Source of the DNA: Ailurus styani
Lineage: Eukaryota; Chordata; Mammalia; Carnivora; Ailuridae
Direction of reading: 5' to 3'
Assembly (NCBI GenBank): GCA_002007465.1
Contig: LNAC01000036.1
Location: 4,471,250-4,535,249 of the forward strand
Length of the DNA stretch: 64,000 nucleotides
Position numbers and translations under genes: made by a program. Positions within the stretch are counted from its first letter, which is position 1. Each line of letters begins with the position of its first letter. Shown piece by piece: positions 40,457 to 52,165 of this stretch. The notes under the pieces are model-generated. The model worked only from the letters and a program-made list of their open reading frames with translations, made no database searches and was not told the origin of the DNA.

Positions 40457-41347
40457 CTAGAGGCTCTCTCCTTAGAGAAAGCACACAGCCCTCATATACA
40501 AAACCACATGCACCGATCTACACGTCCAAATGCACGTGTGTGTGAGCACGCACACACGCACACCCAAATTTTCCTTTCCTTCTGGAGGCTACAGGCACAG
40601 AACCTCTGGTTAGGAACTTGGCCAATCATAAAACACAGGGATGCACATGGTTTCTAAGGCGCAAGTGTTGTGCTGATTGTCTGGCGTCCTGGGCAACAGG
40701 GCCGGTTTCTCCCAGTGGAGCAAGAAGCCAGGCCACGTTGCCGGTGTGACTGTCCCCGTCCTGCTAAAGATGTTGGGCCCTCACCATCTACACTGCTGGA
40801 AGAGGCTCCTTTGCCGGGTCCCCATGCAAATTTAATAATGTTCTGCAATCTCGGCGCTACATAAATATAAATGCGTTTCCAACTCCGAGGCTTCGGTTCT
40901 CAGGAGGAGGCTTTCAGAAATCATTCCGAGAGTTATTTGATAGACTGAGTAGACGGCTTATTGGAAAAAGTGATTCAGAGGCAAGAACGAAAGAAGACGA
41001 GGAAGCCCTGGGAGGGGCCGGGAAAGAAGAGAAGGGAGGGGCTGGTGGGGTGCAGCCGGGACAGGAGGCACGGGACGGCTGGGCAGTTGCGGCTCTGTCG
41101 GTCACAAGCAGTGGCCGTGCCAGGCCCTTTCTGAAAAGGCTTTTCTTTGAGAGAATTAGACGCCGACTAGAGGAAGCGGGGCCCAGGGCCCCGCTTCCTC
41201 AGAGTGGGGTTCACCTCCATTAACCTTTCTGTAAAGATCCAGAAAAGCCTTCTTTCTCCATAGGCAGCCCAGAGAGGGGCTTCACCTTGGGAGTGAAGAC
41301 GAAAAGGTTCACCTGGGCTGTGTGCTCTGAGCCACCCTGGGGCTGCT

Positions 41348-41475
41348 GGCCTGCCTTCGGAGTCAGGCGGGCCTGGAGCTTGGTCCTGGTCTCTGTCATC
41401 TATCAGCTGTGTGACCACGGGCAAGTCACTCACCCTTTCTGAGCCTTCTGTAAAACGAGCATGATCATAGACTCA
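41348..41475 (-). repeat. MIR SINE, reverse orientation
   Basis: 'ggagtcaggcgggcctggag', 'tatcagctgtgtgaccacgg' and 'gcaagtcactcaccctttct' are the reverse complement of the MIR 3' half. Confidence 0.8.
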
Positions 41476-42414
41476 GCACACTGCTCTGGGCGGGGGAGCA
41501 TTCCGGGACTTCAGTCCTCTCCGTCCTGCTTTCAGAAGGCCTGCCTGATCTGTGTACTAACCCTGCTCTTCAGTGCACAGTGGGTTTTGTTATTGTTTTG
41601 TTTTTTGCTTGACTCACTTCTGAAAAAAGTTAAGTCCCAACTTGGGCCTTCTGATATCTTGGGAATCATGAGCTGAATGGGCTACATATTTTTTGGAGTC
41701 ATATTAAAACAGATACGTCACCGTTACAATGAAGGATATCAGTTACAGGAACACTAGAAACAATAGGGTCTGGCACAAAGTTCCCTTTATGGGGTAGCTG
41801 GTCACTGCCCTGCTGTCACCACTGTCACTCTTTAGTGCAGGCTGATGGGGAAGTCCTGTCCAGGCACACCAGTGCTACTAAGACCCCTCCTGCCAAAGCC
41901 TGGATCCCAACCTGGGTTCCCCCGTCTCCTGTTTCTACCATCACCTCTCCCATACTACCTCATGTCTATGCATACAGAAAATCACCCTATACAAAGATAA
42001 CTACATTTTTATTGTCTAGTTGTGCATAAAGGAGGGAATCTGCCCTCCCTGGCCCAGCACAGCTGCACACATTTTCCTCGTCTTTCTTCCCCCCAATTTG
42101 GTAAAACCTGGAATTCAAAGGAGGGAAAAAGTACTCCATCCAGCACTGCCTGGTTATTTGTCAATTCTGCCTAGCTGACTAACCCAGAATTTCCTAATTA
42201 CAACTCCACCAGGAAGCTGTAACGGTTTCATTAAAAAAAGAGAAGAAAAAAAACACCCTCAAATTCAAACCTTAGCAAAAATTCTCACCTTGTGAAAACA
42301 AACAAACAAGCCAATCAAACACAGTGGGTACACTGTGCCCATGGCCTCAAGGCAGCTGCAGGGAGTGTGTGCAGAAGACATAGGGTTGGGTGGGACTCAG
42401 AAGTCCCAGGACCA

Positions 42415-42510
42415 AGTTCAGGATCTGGACTCACCCATTGGTGTGATCCTGGGCAAGGCCCTTGACCTCTCTGAGCCTCGCTGCCTCATTTGTAATGGGG
42501 GTCGAGGCGG
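42415..42510 (-). repeat. MIR SINE fragment, reverse orientation
   Basis: 'tggtgtgatcctgggcaagg' and 'cccttgacctctctgagcct' followed by 'catttgtaatgggg' match reversed MIR. Confidence 0.75.
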
Positions 42511-43439
42511 GGTGGCTGGTGAGGCCTCGGTAGGGATGAGGGGCAGGGTGTGAGGGCCTTGTGAGGTATGTGGGGCACCACGGAACCATCAGAGGTGTGG
42601 TTATTTTCTGGCTTTGGGGGTGACTTTTGGGCCTGGGCTTGACTGACCTGGGAGGCAGGGAGAATTTATCTGACCCCACAAGGAATTCCATACCCTACTC
42701 CCGAAGGGCTATTTTCTCAGTTGGCTGATGGCTAATCATCACTGGAAGATGATTCTCCATCCAGGGGTTTTAGTATTTTAACCGGAATTCTTAGAGACCT
42801 AAAAGCCTTTAAAACCCAAAGGGCTCCATCTCTAACTGGGGCATTTTAGGCGTGGGGGAGACAGTGGTGAGTGGGGCTCCATCACTACTTTTTGGGTAAT
42901 ATGCTGCTTGTAGGAAGAGTTCTGGGAGGATCACAGCTTCTAGAGAACTGTTTCTAGCAAAGGAACCGGGGTCCCAGAACCAACTCCAACTCTGACCTAG
43001 AGTCTCGGCTGGTTCCCACCACAGGCTCTGTGTGTTTTCCAGAAGTCCCTGAAGAACCAAAGCACTTTGACTAGAGACCAAAGTTTGGTTTCCCGTCGCT
43101 CCCTGCCCTGGGTCCTTGCACCTCGCCCGACAGGCTGGAGCTGCCAGACAGCCGGCAGGGTGTGGGGACAGGTGACCACCTGGGCAGAGGCACGGTCTTT
43201 TGACCTTTGGACCTCAGCACCTGTGTGTCCCCTGAGTAGGCGCTGGAAGCAGGCAGAGCCCAACCACACTGCAGAAGCTACACTAGTGACCAGTGAGCCA
43301 TTTCTGGATCCCTGTTGACGCGGGCGCCCTTGAACGCAGCTTTGTTGAGGCCACTATAACTGGACTCCACAAGGGAAACAAAGCTGCTCCCTTCAGAGCT
43401 GAAGGACTTTGTTTAGCTGAGCTCCGTTCCCTGGAGCCT

Positions 43440-43453
43440 GTTGCCCTGGCAAC
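43440..43453. promoter_or_regulatory. Palindromic X-box (RFX-type)
   Basis: 'gttgccctggcaac' is a perfect 6+6 inverted repeat with a 2-bp spacer, the full-site form bound by RFX-family factors. Nothing else in this stretch is repetitive. Function is inferred from motif quality only. Confidence 0.55.
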
Positions 43454-44229
43454 GGGTCTTTGGGGGATTTACATCTCCTGCATCACAACAGGGGACAGTC
43501 ACTCAGCCGGTGGTGGGGGGAACCCACAACACAAAACCCATGCACCTTCCCCCCACCCCAAGAGTGCGGCTGCAAAACAAAACAGGATCAACAACAACAA
43601 AAATCTCCCACAAGCCCATTTGGCCTTGGCTGGCAACCGGCCAAACAGGAATTCAAACTTAATCAAACTTTCATGTCTCCCTTGTAAAGCTCAGGAAATC
43701 AGTAATTGGTTTTATAATTGAGTTTTCTGATCACGTATTAAAGGAATGGGTCCTGCCAAAGGCCAAGGAATGGCCTGTCTCCAAGAAGGACAGCCAAGGT
43801 CCCTGACGGAGGCTCTGGAAGGTAGAGGAGGGGAGCTAACGGCTGGTGGGCTAAGAATAGAGCCTGTTATTTATAACCAGAGAAGAAGCTAGTGACAGCT
43901 GAGCCCTGCCCTTACACAGTGGTCTCCCCCAAACAGCCACCACAGGAGCCCGGGGTTTCTGGCTCAGACAGGAAGTCTTTGGCAATGGTGGCCGTGGTGC
44001 GCGGAGCGCAAGATGGGGTCAGCAGGAGGCAGGGGGACCATCTTGGTAAGGAGTGATTCCAAGAGCCTCTGCACAGAGGCCTGACTGGGGCAGGGGCTCA
44101 CACAGAGAGACAAAGACGATTCAGGAGCCATTCTGGAACAGGAAGTGAGGGGAAGGGGGAGTCCGAGGTTTGTGGCCTGAGTAACTGGGAGGGAGGCGGT
44201 GTTTTCAGCAGAAAGAAGGAGAGTAACAA

Positions 44230-44325
44230 TACGCACATATATTGAATCATGATGTTGTACACCTGAAACCAATGTAATGTTTTTTTTTTTTTTTTTTACC
44301 AATGTAATGTTTTATGTCAAAGAAC
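44230..44325 (+). repeat. L1 3'-end fragment with internal poly(T) insertion
   Basis: 'attgaatcatgatgttgtac' and 'acctgaaaccaatgtaatgt' resemble the 3' terminus of carnivore L1 elements. The stretch 'accaatgtaatgt' is present twice (44268-44280 and 44298-44310), separated by a 17-T run. Confidence 0.6.
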
Positions 44326-44739
44326 AAAAGAGGGTAGAAGAAGGGTTGGGGCGGCTGGGGTCGGTGCTGAGCGGTCTTAGCGGCAGGGGGGCTAACAGAC
44401 ACAAGGGGGCTTTTTATGCTCTCTCCCTGCGTGTTTCACAATCCTCGTGTCTTTTCATCTTCACACCAGCCAATGAGAACAGATTCACTGTTGCCATTTT
44501 CCAAGCCAGAAAAGCAAGGCTCAGAGAACAGAGGTGAAGGATCCGCTCGGCTGGGGCTAGGAAGGAGACCGTCTGATTCCAGAGTCACAAACGCAAGCCC
44601 TAAAGCCATTCCACCTCTTTACCTGTAGAGAAAGTTACCCCACAGCCGGACAGAAATAATTAGTAAAGAGGATCCCAACCCTCAAAAGGGAGGTACGGCC
44701 TAGGACAGGACGCTTGAGAGTCTACACATCAACATTTAC

Positions 44740-45345
44740 TCATCTGTGTAAAAGTGTTCATGGCAAAGGCAAGTCACAGGCTGGAGAAAATATTCACAAG
44801 ACACATACCTGACAAAGAACCTGGATCCACGATCTGTTTTTTAAAACACTCTTATAAGTCACTAAGAAGAAGAAGACAACCCATTAGAAGGAAAGAAAGA
44901 AGATGTGAACGGATCCTTTACAAAAGAGGGTATAAGAATGGCCAAAAAGCTCATTAAAAGGCACTAAATATCATTAGTCATCAGGAAATGCAAATGAAAA
45001 TCACAGTGAAATACCACTCCGTACAAACTGGAAGAGCTGAGATGAAAAGGGCCGACAATTCCAAGTGTCAAGGACAGGGCGGCACAAGCAGGAACTCTCC
45101 CATGTTGCTCATGGAGTTTTAAATAGTACTTTGGAGCGCAGGCTGGAAGCTTCGTATGTCGTTCCCATGCCCCTGCCATAGGACCTAGGAATTCCACTCC
45201 TAGATATTCACCAAGAGAGGTAAAAACACGTGCACACAAACACCTGCCCATCAATATTTTGGCAGCAGTATTCCTATTAGCTCCAGAAAGGAAATAACTG
45301 AGCTGTCCATTGACAGATGAATAGATAAACAAATGGTGGGCTGTT
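44740..45345 (+). mobile_element. L1 LINE fragment, sense orientation
   Basis: Plus-strand reading shows ORF2 C-terminal remnants ('HQEMQMKITVKYHSVQTG') and downstream text 'ctaggaattccactcctaga', 'ttccattgacagatgaatag'-like sequence and 'aaacaaatggtgggctg', typical for the end of L1 ORF2 and its 3' part. Many stops; inactive. Confidence 0.8.
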
Positions 45346-45475
45346 TCTGGGGTGAGTCTGAAGGCTGGTCACAGTGAAGTACAGGTGTTACGGAGAAAGA
45401 TGGCAGTGATTCCTGAGCCAGGCAGAGGATCTGGGAGGGCCAAAGCCTGGAGGCATCTGGATCACATTCTGTCTA

Positions 45476-45508
45476 GTTTTTTTGTTTTGTTTTGTTTTGT
45501 TTTGTTTA
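45476..45508 (+). repeat. TTTTG pentanucleotide repeat
   Basis: Five tandem 'ttttg' units after a T-run. Likely length-polymorphic. Confidence 0.85.
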
Positions 45509-45694
45509 AAGCAAAGGCTTCTACAGTGGTTGATGCGAGGACAGTAGTCCCTAAGTTCTTCAGGCTGGGTCCTGCACAAAGGACTAAGCTGGTCCCCTGC
45601 CTCAGGCACATCAGGAAGCCTGGGGCTCAAAGAGGGATGTGGCAGGCTTCAAATTAGCCCCAGAGCCAGGACTGTAACTGGACTCCCCTTGGAG

Positions 45695-45870
45695 CACCCA
45701 GCTTCTGAGTCAGGCACATGGGGCTCAGAGCCTGGCTCTGCTGCTGGCTGGACAAGTGACTTAGCCTTTCTTCGATCATCTATAGGATGGTGTCAATAAC
45801 ACTGATCATAGGACTATGGGCACAGCTAAATGATATGATGCAGGTTTTCCTAGTAACTAGCAATACTAGT
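45695..45870 (-). repeat. MIR SINE, reverse orientation
   Basis: 'gagtcaggcacatggggctc', 'gctgctggctggacaagtga' and 'tctataggatggtgtcaata' match reversed MIR along most of its length. Confidence 0.75.
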
Positions 45871-45889
45871 AACCAGTACCTAGTGAGCA

Positions 45890-46025
45890 GATAACATGTA
45901 TCTTTTGACACCCTAACTGCCCTCTCCCCAACATATATATATTACGGGGACACGCTACAGAGGAGGGAACAGGTGCAGACGGTCATACAGCTGGTGAGCA
46001 CTGGAAGCATCAGGGCAGACTGGCA
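45890..46025 (+). repeat. MIR SINE, partial
   Basis: 'cagaggagggaacaggtgca' and 'gtcatacagctggtgagcac' follow forward MIR order, right next to a reversed copy. Confidence 0.5.
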
Positions 46026-46170
46026 GCTGAGCCTTCTCATCCCATGTCACATTCCCAAACTCAATCACTCATGTGCCACTTTTATCCCCATATCAGTAGA
46101 GCCCCCAAATTTGCTTCATCTTGAGTGATAACGTATGCAAAAATTATGGGTTTTATGTGTTAGTGATTTT

Positions 46171-46371
46171 TTTTAAAGATTTTATTTATTTATTTGACAC
46201 AGAAAGAGAGAGATTACAAATAGGCAGAGAGGCAGGCAGAGAGAGAGGAGAGAGGAGGAAGCAGGCTCCCCGCTGAGCAGAGAGCCTGATGTGGGCCTCG
46301 ATCCCACGACCCTGGGATCATGACCTGAGCCGAAGGCAGAGGCTTTAACCCACTGAGCCACCCAGGCGCCC
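46171..46371 (-). mobile_element. CAN SINE, young type
   Basis: Minus-strand copy with 'attacaaataggcagagagg' and head 'aacccactgagccacccagg'. It is flanked by 'tgtgttagtgattttt' at 46156-46171 and 46372-46387, the second of which is also the left flank of the next SINE. Confidence 0.95.
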
Positions 46372-46385
46372 TGTGTTAGTGATTT

Positions 46386-46563
46386 TTAAAAAATATTTTA
46401 CTTATTTATTTGAGAGAGAGAGAACATGAGAAGGGAGAAGGTCAGAGGGAGAAGCAGACTCCCCACGGAGCTGGGAGCCCGATGTGGGAACTGATCCCGG
46501 GGCTCTGGGATCATGACCTGAGCCAAAGGCAGTTGCTTAACCAACTGAGCCACCCAGGTGCCC
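46386..46563 (-). mobile_element. CAN SINE, older type, directly adjacent
   Basis: A more diverged minus-strand copy with 'gagaacatgagaagggagaa' tail region and head 'aaccaactgagccacccagg'. Its own duplication 'agtgattttt' occurs at 46378-46387 and again at 46564-46573. The younger SINE entered at this site afterwards. Confidence 0.93.
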
Positions 46564-47974
46564 AGTGATTTTTTCTTTCTAATACACATTATCATAAATA
46601 CGTAACCTCAAAAGTAAAAATAAAAGGTTTGTATGCATCACTTAACCTCATAGCCACCAAAGTATGTGTGTCATGCCAGAGAAGCAGTGATATACAAGAG
46701 GAGAAGTCCCTAGAACACATCTCACAGCACATGAGGCCCAGGCCCCGAAGCTGTCATGCATGCCAGCACCAAGCCAGCCTACGTTTACAGAGCTGGGATA
46801 AAGGAGCCAGGGCGAGAAGGGGACACTCCACCCCACTGCCACCAAGTGAGCTCCAGGCTTTGCTCCACCATGTCCCGGACAATCAGTGCTCTTCAACCTC
46901 TCAGCCGGGTCCCAGCGTGGGGCAGGAAATGGGGCCGAAGGACCACAGACATGGACCTCTCACCACCCTGGAGGCGGTGCTTTGAGGAGCTGGAAGCCAT
47001 TTGGCTAAAATTCACATCTGAGCCCTGGGCCAGACCGTGGCTTCCTACGGTCAAGAGCATTTTGACTTTTCTTCCTGAGGTCATAGCCAGACATTCCCCA
47101 GACCTCTTGGCACTTAGATGTGACCAACCGACCAAGTTCTGGCCAAGGAAGAGTGGCCTGGCCCCCAAAACCTTCCCTTGTAACCTTCGATGTGTCCAGC
47201 AGAAGACCCTGAGGGGCTGGCAAAGCCACGGATCGGAGAGAAGGAGCTGGCTCCCCACTGCACGCACCAGCCTGTCCCACCAGCTTTGACAGCAGACCGG
47301 CGTGTGAACGAGAACTGATCCTTAACTGTGTTTAGCCATTGACATCGTTTGTTCCAGCAGGTGAAGTCAGGCATTTTCTGAAGTGTCAGAGAACTTCTGT
47401 AGCTACTGTACTGAGACTTAGCCCTGAGTCGGTACCAACACTTTCTCTAGTATTTCCAAATGACCCAGAGCCCCTCCCAGTGTAGACATTAACCAAATAG
47501 GCTAGGAGACATATGCCCTTGAGCCAGGCATGTGTAGTGCAGGTGCAGTGGTGGATGGCAACTTCTGGCTCCATTTTACCCACAGGGTAGAGAAAATGCT
47601 AGAGTCTTTTGCCGCTGTTCTGGGGATGCGACGGTATAGTGCATGCAAAGCACTGACGATGCAGGGGGTGCCCGCGTATGGGGGTCTCCCCGGCCCACGC
47701 TCATGCCGTGGGGCTGTGGGCACAGCTCAGCTCACAGCCTCAGAGACCCCCAAACCCAGGGACATCCACAGTCTGGGTGCAGGTCAGGCTGTTGGCTGGG
47801 TGAGGACCTTTTGACAACACTGGGAGAGTATGTCCTCACAGCGGGAAAGAGCCAGCTCCTGTAACCCCAGAGAAGGGCAAGTCCTCAGAGGAGAACAGGC
47901 AAGAAAGAGGAGCAGGCCCAAGTCAGAGGGCAGGGGCAGAAGTCGGTGGGATGTCTAAAGGACACCATCAAGGA

Positions 47975-48208
47975 AGAGGAAATACAATCCATAGAATGGA
48001 AGAAAATATCTGCAAATCATATATCCGAGAAGGGGCTAGTATCGAGAATACATCAAGAACTCTTACAACCTAACAATAAGATAATCGAACTGAAAAATGG
48101 GCCAAGGTCTTAAGAGACAATTTCTCCAAAGAACATATACAAACACTCCAAAGAATGGCCCAAATGATATGACAAGATACTCAACATCCTTAGTCATTAG
48201 GGAAAGAT
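47975..48208 (+). mobile_element. L1 LINE fragment, sense orientation
   Basis: About 230 bp with 'gaactgaaaaatgggccaag', 'caatttctccaaagaacata' and 'tcaacatccttagtcattag', the familiar 3' part of old L1 ORF2, truncated at both ends. Confidence 0.8.
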
Positions 48209-48383
48209 GTCTGCACTGGCGGGGATTTTTTTGCGCCAAGCCCAGAGCTTGGAGCTGGGAAACACAGAGTCTCCGCCCTTACGGGGGGCTCACCACAGAG
48301 CCGTGTACTTGGTAAGGGCTACACACATGCCAGCTAAGTTCATCACCAAGATCAGAAAGGCTAAGTAAGTCTTCTTATTAAGA

Positions 48384-48768
48384 GTCTGTAGATTGAATAT
48401 ATGTGTCCACCCAAAATTCCTACGCTGAGGCCCTAACTCTCAGTGTGGCTGTATTCGGAGTGAAGAAGTAGTTAAGGTTAAGTGAGATCATTAAGGTGGG
48501 GCCCTGATCTGATTGGATTAGTGTCCTTGTGAAAAGGGACGTCAGAGAGCTTTCTGTCCCTATCGGGAACAGGTACCTAGGAAAGCTCACGTAGGGCCAT
48601 AATAAGAAGGTGGCCCCCTGCAGGTTAGGGAGAGAGCACTCCCCAGAGACTGAATGGGCCAGAACCTTGACCTCAGACTTCAGGCCTCCGGGACGGTGAG
48701 AGAATGAACTTGTGTATTTTAACCTACCCAGTCTATGCTTCGCTACGGCAGCCTGAGCAGACGAACGA
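48384..48768 (+). mobile_element. MLT1-type LTR (ERVL-MaLR), solo
   Basis: 'tgaggccctaactctcagtg', 'gtggctgtattcggagtgaa', 'gattggattagtgtccttgt' and the end 'cagtctatgcttcgctacgg' fit an MLT1 LTR, more diverged than the copy at 34.1 kb. No internal proviral sequence. Confidence 0.8.
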
Positions 48769-49333
48769 GGAGCTTACACATACTAATGCACCGGGCGACT
48801 AACGGGTCAGGCCCTTCACAGTGTCGCAAGCACAAGGCAGGATCCATTTCCACCCGGTGGATAGCTAAAGAAAAAGAAGGACAGAGCAGATTGGCAGTTC
48901 CCCACCCCCGGCCACACTGCTGGCTGGCAAGCAGCACCACCAGGCTCTGCGAGGAGGCAGGGACGGAGGTGACAGCGGGGCCCTTGCAGGTACTCTGTAA
49001 ACACTGAAGGAAGGATGGAGAGATGTCCAGGCCTAGGCCATGACCACAGGGAGTTCCAAGGTCACCGGGGCCTCTGGCTCCCACACAGCACAGTCTCTGT
49101 ACTCTCACCCAGTACCCCGGGGGCTCTTTAAACCCCCCACTCAGGACCCAGGAGTGCTCTGGGGAATCCAGGTCAGGAGACTGTGCTTCTCAAAGTGAAA
49201 TTCTGGGAGGTTCTTTTGGTGGCTTTCTCTACTACGCCCATGGGAAGCCATCTCCCTGGGCATCTGAGGGCCTTGGGATCCACACAGTCAGCTGGCTAAG
49301 AGACCCAGTGAGAGCATGCATTCTAGGGTTTTC

Positions 49334-49551
49334 TTTTTTCTTTTTTTTTTTTTTTTTAAAGATTTTATTTATTTATTTGACACAGAGAGAGAGATTACAA
49401 GTAGGCAGAGAGGCAGGCAGAGAGACAGGGAGAGAAGGAAGCAGGCTCCCTGCTGAGCAGAGAGCCCGATGCGGGCCTCGATCCCAGGACGCTGAGATCA
49501 TGACCTGAGCCGAAAGCAGAGGCTTTAACCCACTGAGCCACCCAGGCGCCC
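49334..49551 (-). mobile_element. CAN SINE, young, perfect 16-bp target duplication
   Basis: Minus-strand copy with a long interrupted poly(T) start and head 'aacccactgagccacccagg'. The duplication 'gcattctagggttttc' is exact at 49318-49333 and 49552-49567. Confidence 0.97.
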
Positions 49552-52039
49552 GCATTCTAGGGTTTTCAAAGGACCACACAGCTAGCGACTAGAAAAGCAG
49601 GGTCTAAAGCCTAGAAGTCTCACCATCCTGAGACTCTTCTCAGGCCAAGGCTTGGGGAGGAGGAGTGGGCTGGGTGCTTGACACCCGGACTCCGCCAAGC
49701 CTGTGGGGACCACAGTGCAAGGTGTCCGCAGGGACTCTCGACTCTGTGATGGTTACTTCTTGAGGCTGGAGCACCAAGAGGGCTGGGTAGGGGAGAGCCT
49801 GCCTGTAGCTGTTTCCTGGGCTCGACAGAGACAGTGGCAAGAGGGAATTTTCAGTTTTGGAAGGTGGGATGGACCAGAGATAGGAGATACATACATTCTG
49901 ACCCCAGCAGACAACTCAGCTCACCACGGACAAGTAACTCTGTTTATGGAGTCGAATTTAACTAAGCACCTACCAGCTCTGGGCCAGGCACTGCGGTACG
50001 TGCTGGGTACTCATTCCTCTTGGAGTCATGTAGGCACTGTCCCTTCCCTGTGGTCTAGCAGGGGATCAAATACTCTACACATGTACATTTACAAATGCGA
50101 CAAGGCTGTGGAGCAAGCTCTGAGGGCTCTGAGAGCCTCAGGACAAAAGGCCTGGCTTGGTCTTGGGGGATCAGGCAAGGATTCCCAGAGGTGACAGGAG
50201 AGCCCAAGTCTAGGGAAGGGGGCGCAGGGGGTGGGGATGGGTGGGGGGAGCAGGCGTGGGAGAAACGTCTCCTGCCCGGGTTCTGGGGCCAACAAAGTTG
50301 CAGAGTTTAAGGCATGAGAAGCAGACCCCAGGCTGGCAGGGCTTGGTTTTGGGGCCACGGAGGGCTGTGAAGCAGAGATCAGCTATGCATTTGTAAAAGC
50401 TCCTGCTGGCTGTGGCTCAGAGTACAGACTCCGGGCAGGAGAGGCCAAGGGCTGGCGAGGAGACTCCTGGGGGCTTGAGCAGGGCGGCAGGGGACAAAAT
50501 GGGTCTGGGGGATATTCCGCAGCAACATTGCCCACTGCTCCGAGCTCCACACCCTGATGGCACCATGCGACATCTGCCCATGTGCTCTGGGTTTGGCGGT
50601 GTGGGTCTGTCACTGACATGTGTGCGAAGCGTTTGTGACAATGCCCAGAGGCGTCCGTGGCATCACCCCCCGCCCCCGAGCCTGCACCGTATGCGCTGCC
50701 ACCTCCTTCTCGTCAAGCAAGCAGCTCCTGAAATCCACCTTCCCTCTCCCCACCACCCAGGGAGCCTTCCAGACGGATCAGACCCAAACTGACAGCTTTA
50801 CCCGGCCATTCGTGGGCTGCTGTCACCCCGCAACATGGTTGCCCTTGACACAGACGCAGCAGTGGTAACACTTGACAGTGTTTTTCTGCCTGGCTTAGTG
50901 GCTTCGACCCCACAGCTCGGTGCTTTGCACGCGCCAGTCCACGCTGGGGCTCCCGTGGGGCCGGGACCACGCCCATCCTTACAGCCCCGTCCTGGTCCCC
51001 ACCCCAAGCTGCAGGCCCTGGGTGCTCGTGGAGGGCCCCCACCAGGGCGGGCTGCCTCCGTCTGCCGCTAACAGCGACTCCCACCTGGAGAGAAGTCAGT
51101 CTTCAACTTCCACACATGCCCTGCTTTTGAAACTCTGCGGTTCTTTCTCTTTTGGATACAAGGGAAGAGCCTTGTGCTGGCAATCACCTAACCTTAGCAA
51201 TTAAACTCTGCCAGGAGAATTTATAGAACTGTTTAGAATTTATAGAACTCACATGGGGGAGGAGTTGGAGGGGAGATCTTGGAGGCCATCTGGTTCTTCT
51301 GTAGGGCCCTGCAGGACAAGGGACCTGCCTGAGGTCACACGGCCAGCCGGGAGTGGGGTTTGGGCCAGGAACTGGGCTTTTCTGCCATGAGCTGAGGCCT
51401 GGCGCGCCTCGGGCTTGCGAAGGACCCTCACGTGATTAAGACCCTTAAGGCCCTCCCTGACGAGCTCCGGGGGATCCAAAGCAGACTGGGCTCCTGCCAC
51501 TGCGGACGTCAGGGTCACGGTGGGGAAGCCTGGCCCCACACCAGCTGCTCTCCCTAGGGAGCGAGGTGGCTGGTGGGATTAGGACTGGGGCTGCATTTTC
51601 CCACTTCCCCACTTTTCCTTGCAGAGGTGAGGCCTGATTCTCCTCTCCCTTTCCAGCTTGAAAACTTCTAGGACTTGGAGCCCAAGGACGTGCTCTGGGC
51701 TTGCTTCCTGGCCTGTTTTGGACGGTGAGACCGGAGCAGTCTTTCCACCCCCTCACCCCTGTCGCTGGCAAGGCCCAGCAACCAGTAAAGGGGACAGAAG
51801 AGTTGCTTGGTCAGCACCTTGGCCTCATCTGCCAGCGGGCTGGGTGACCAGGGCACGGCGTCAGAGTCGATGGCTAGTTGAGGCGGGCCCTTTCCCGGTC
51901 TTCCAGGATCCTCTGGTTATCTATGTGCACAGCTCAGTGCCTGGTCCCCGACCGTGGCTCCCAGGGATCCTCCTGGTGGGGAAGCCCAGATGGAGAAATG
52001 GAGAATGTGGGCCTGCGGCCTCGTTAGACTGGTTAAAAG

Positions 52040-52165
52040 CACACACTACGGTCCAGACTGTCTGGGTTTGCTCCCGCTCCACACCAGTGTGACCTTGGGC
52101 TTCACTGTTAGCTCCTTGCTCTGAACTTCAGTTTTCTCATCTGTAGAATTCAGTAACAGGATCTA
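52040..52165 (-). repeat. MIR SINE, reverse orientation
   Basis: 'gtgtgaccttgggcttcact' and 'ctgaacttcagttttctcat' followed by 'ctgtagaattcagtaacagg' match reversed MIR. Confidence 0.7.

Larger units (their letters stand above)
28330..44000 (-). other. GNAO1: GNAO1 intron 3, middle part
   Basis: About 15.7 kb of intron with MIR, L2 and MLT1 copies, a short CAN SINE remnant (39.59 kb) and one full CAN SINE (40.26 kb). Unique AT-richer patches at 33.17-33.37, 37.79-37.88 and 43.59-43.74 kb and a palindromic X-box at 43.44 kb are the main non-repeat signals. The stretch 29.4-31.2 kb is GC-rich and unique. An oddly patterned passage at 35.84-36.05 kb may be an unrecognised old repeat. No exon is supported. 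Confidence 0.75.
44001..49600 (-). other. GNAO1: GNAO1 intron 3, repeat-dense part
   Basis: A repeat-rich 5.6 kb holding L1 fragments, a TTTTG repeat, MIR, three CAN SINEs and an MLT1 LTR, listed separately. The stretch 46.60-47.95 kb is mainly unique or unrecognised. Open frames in it lack known domains. Confidence 0.75.

Noticed and set aside
47000..47380. Possible LTR or MER-type repeat
   Set aside because: Some phrases look familiar, but similarity is too weak to assign a class or boundaries.
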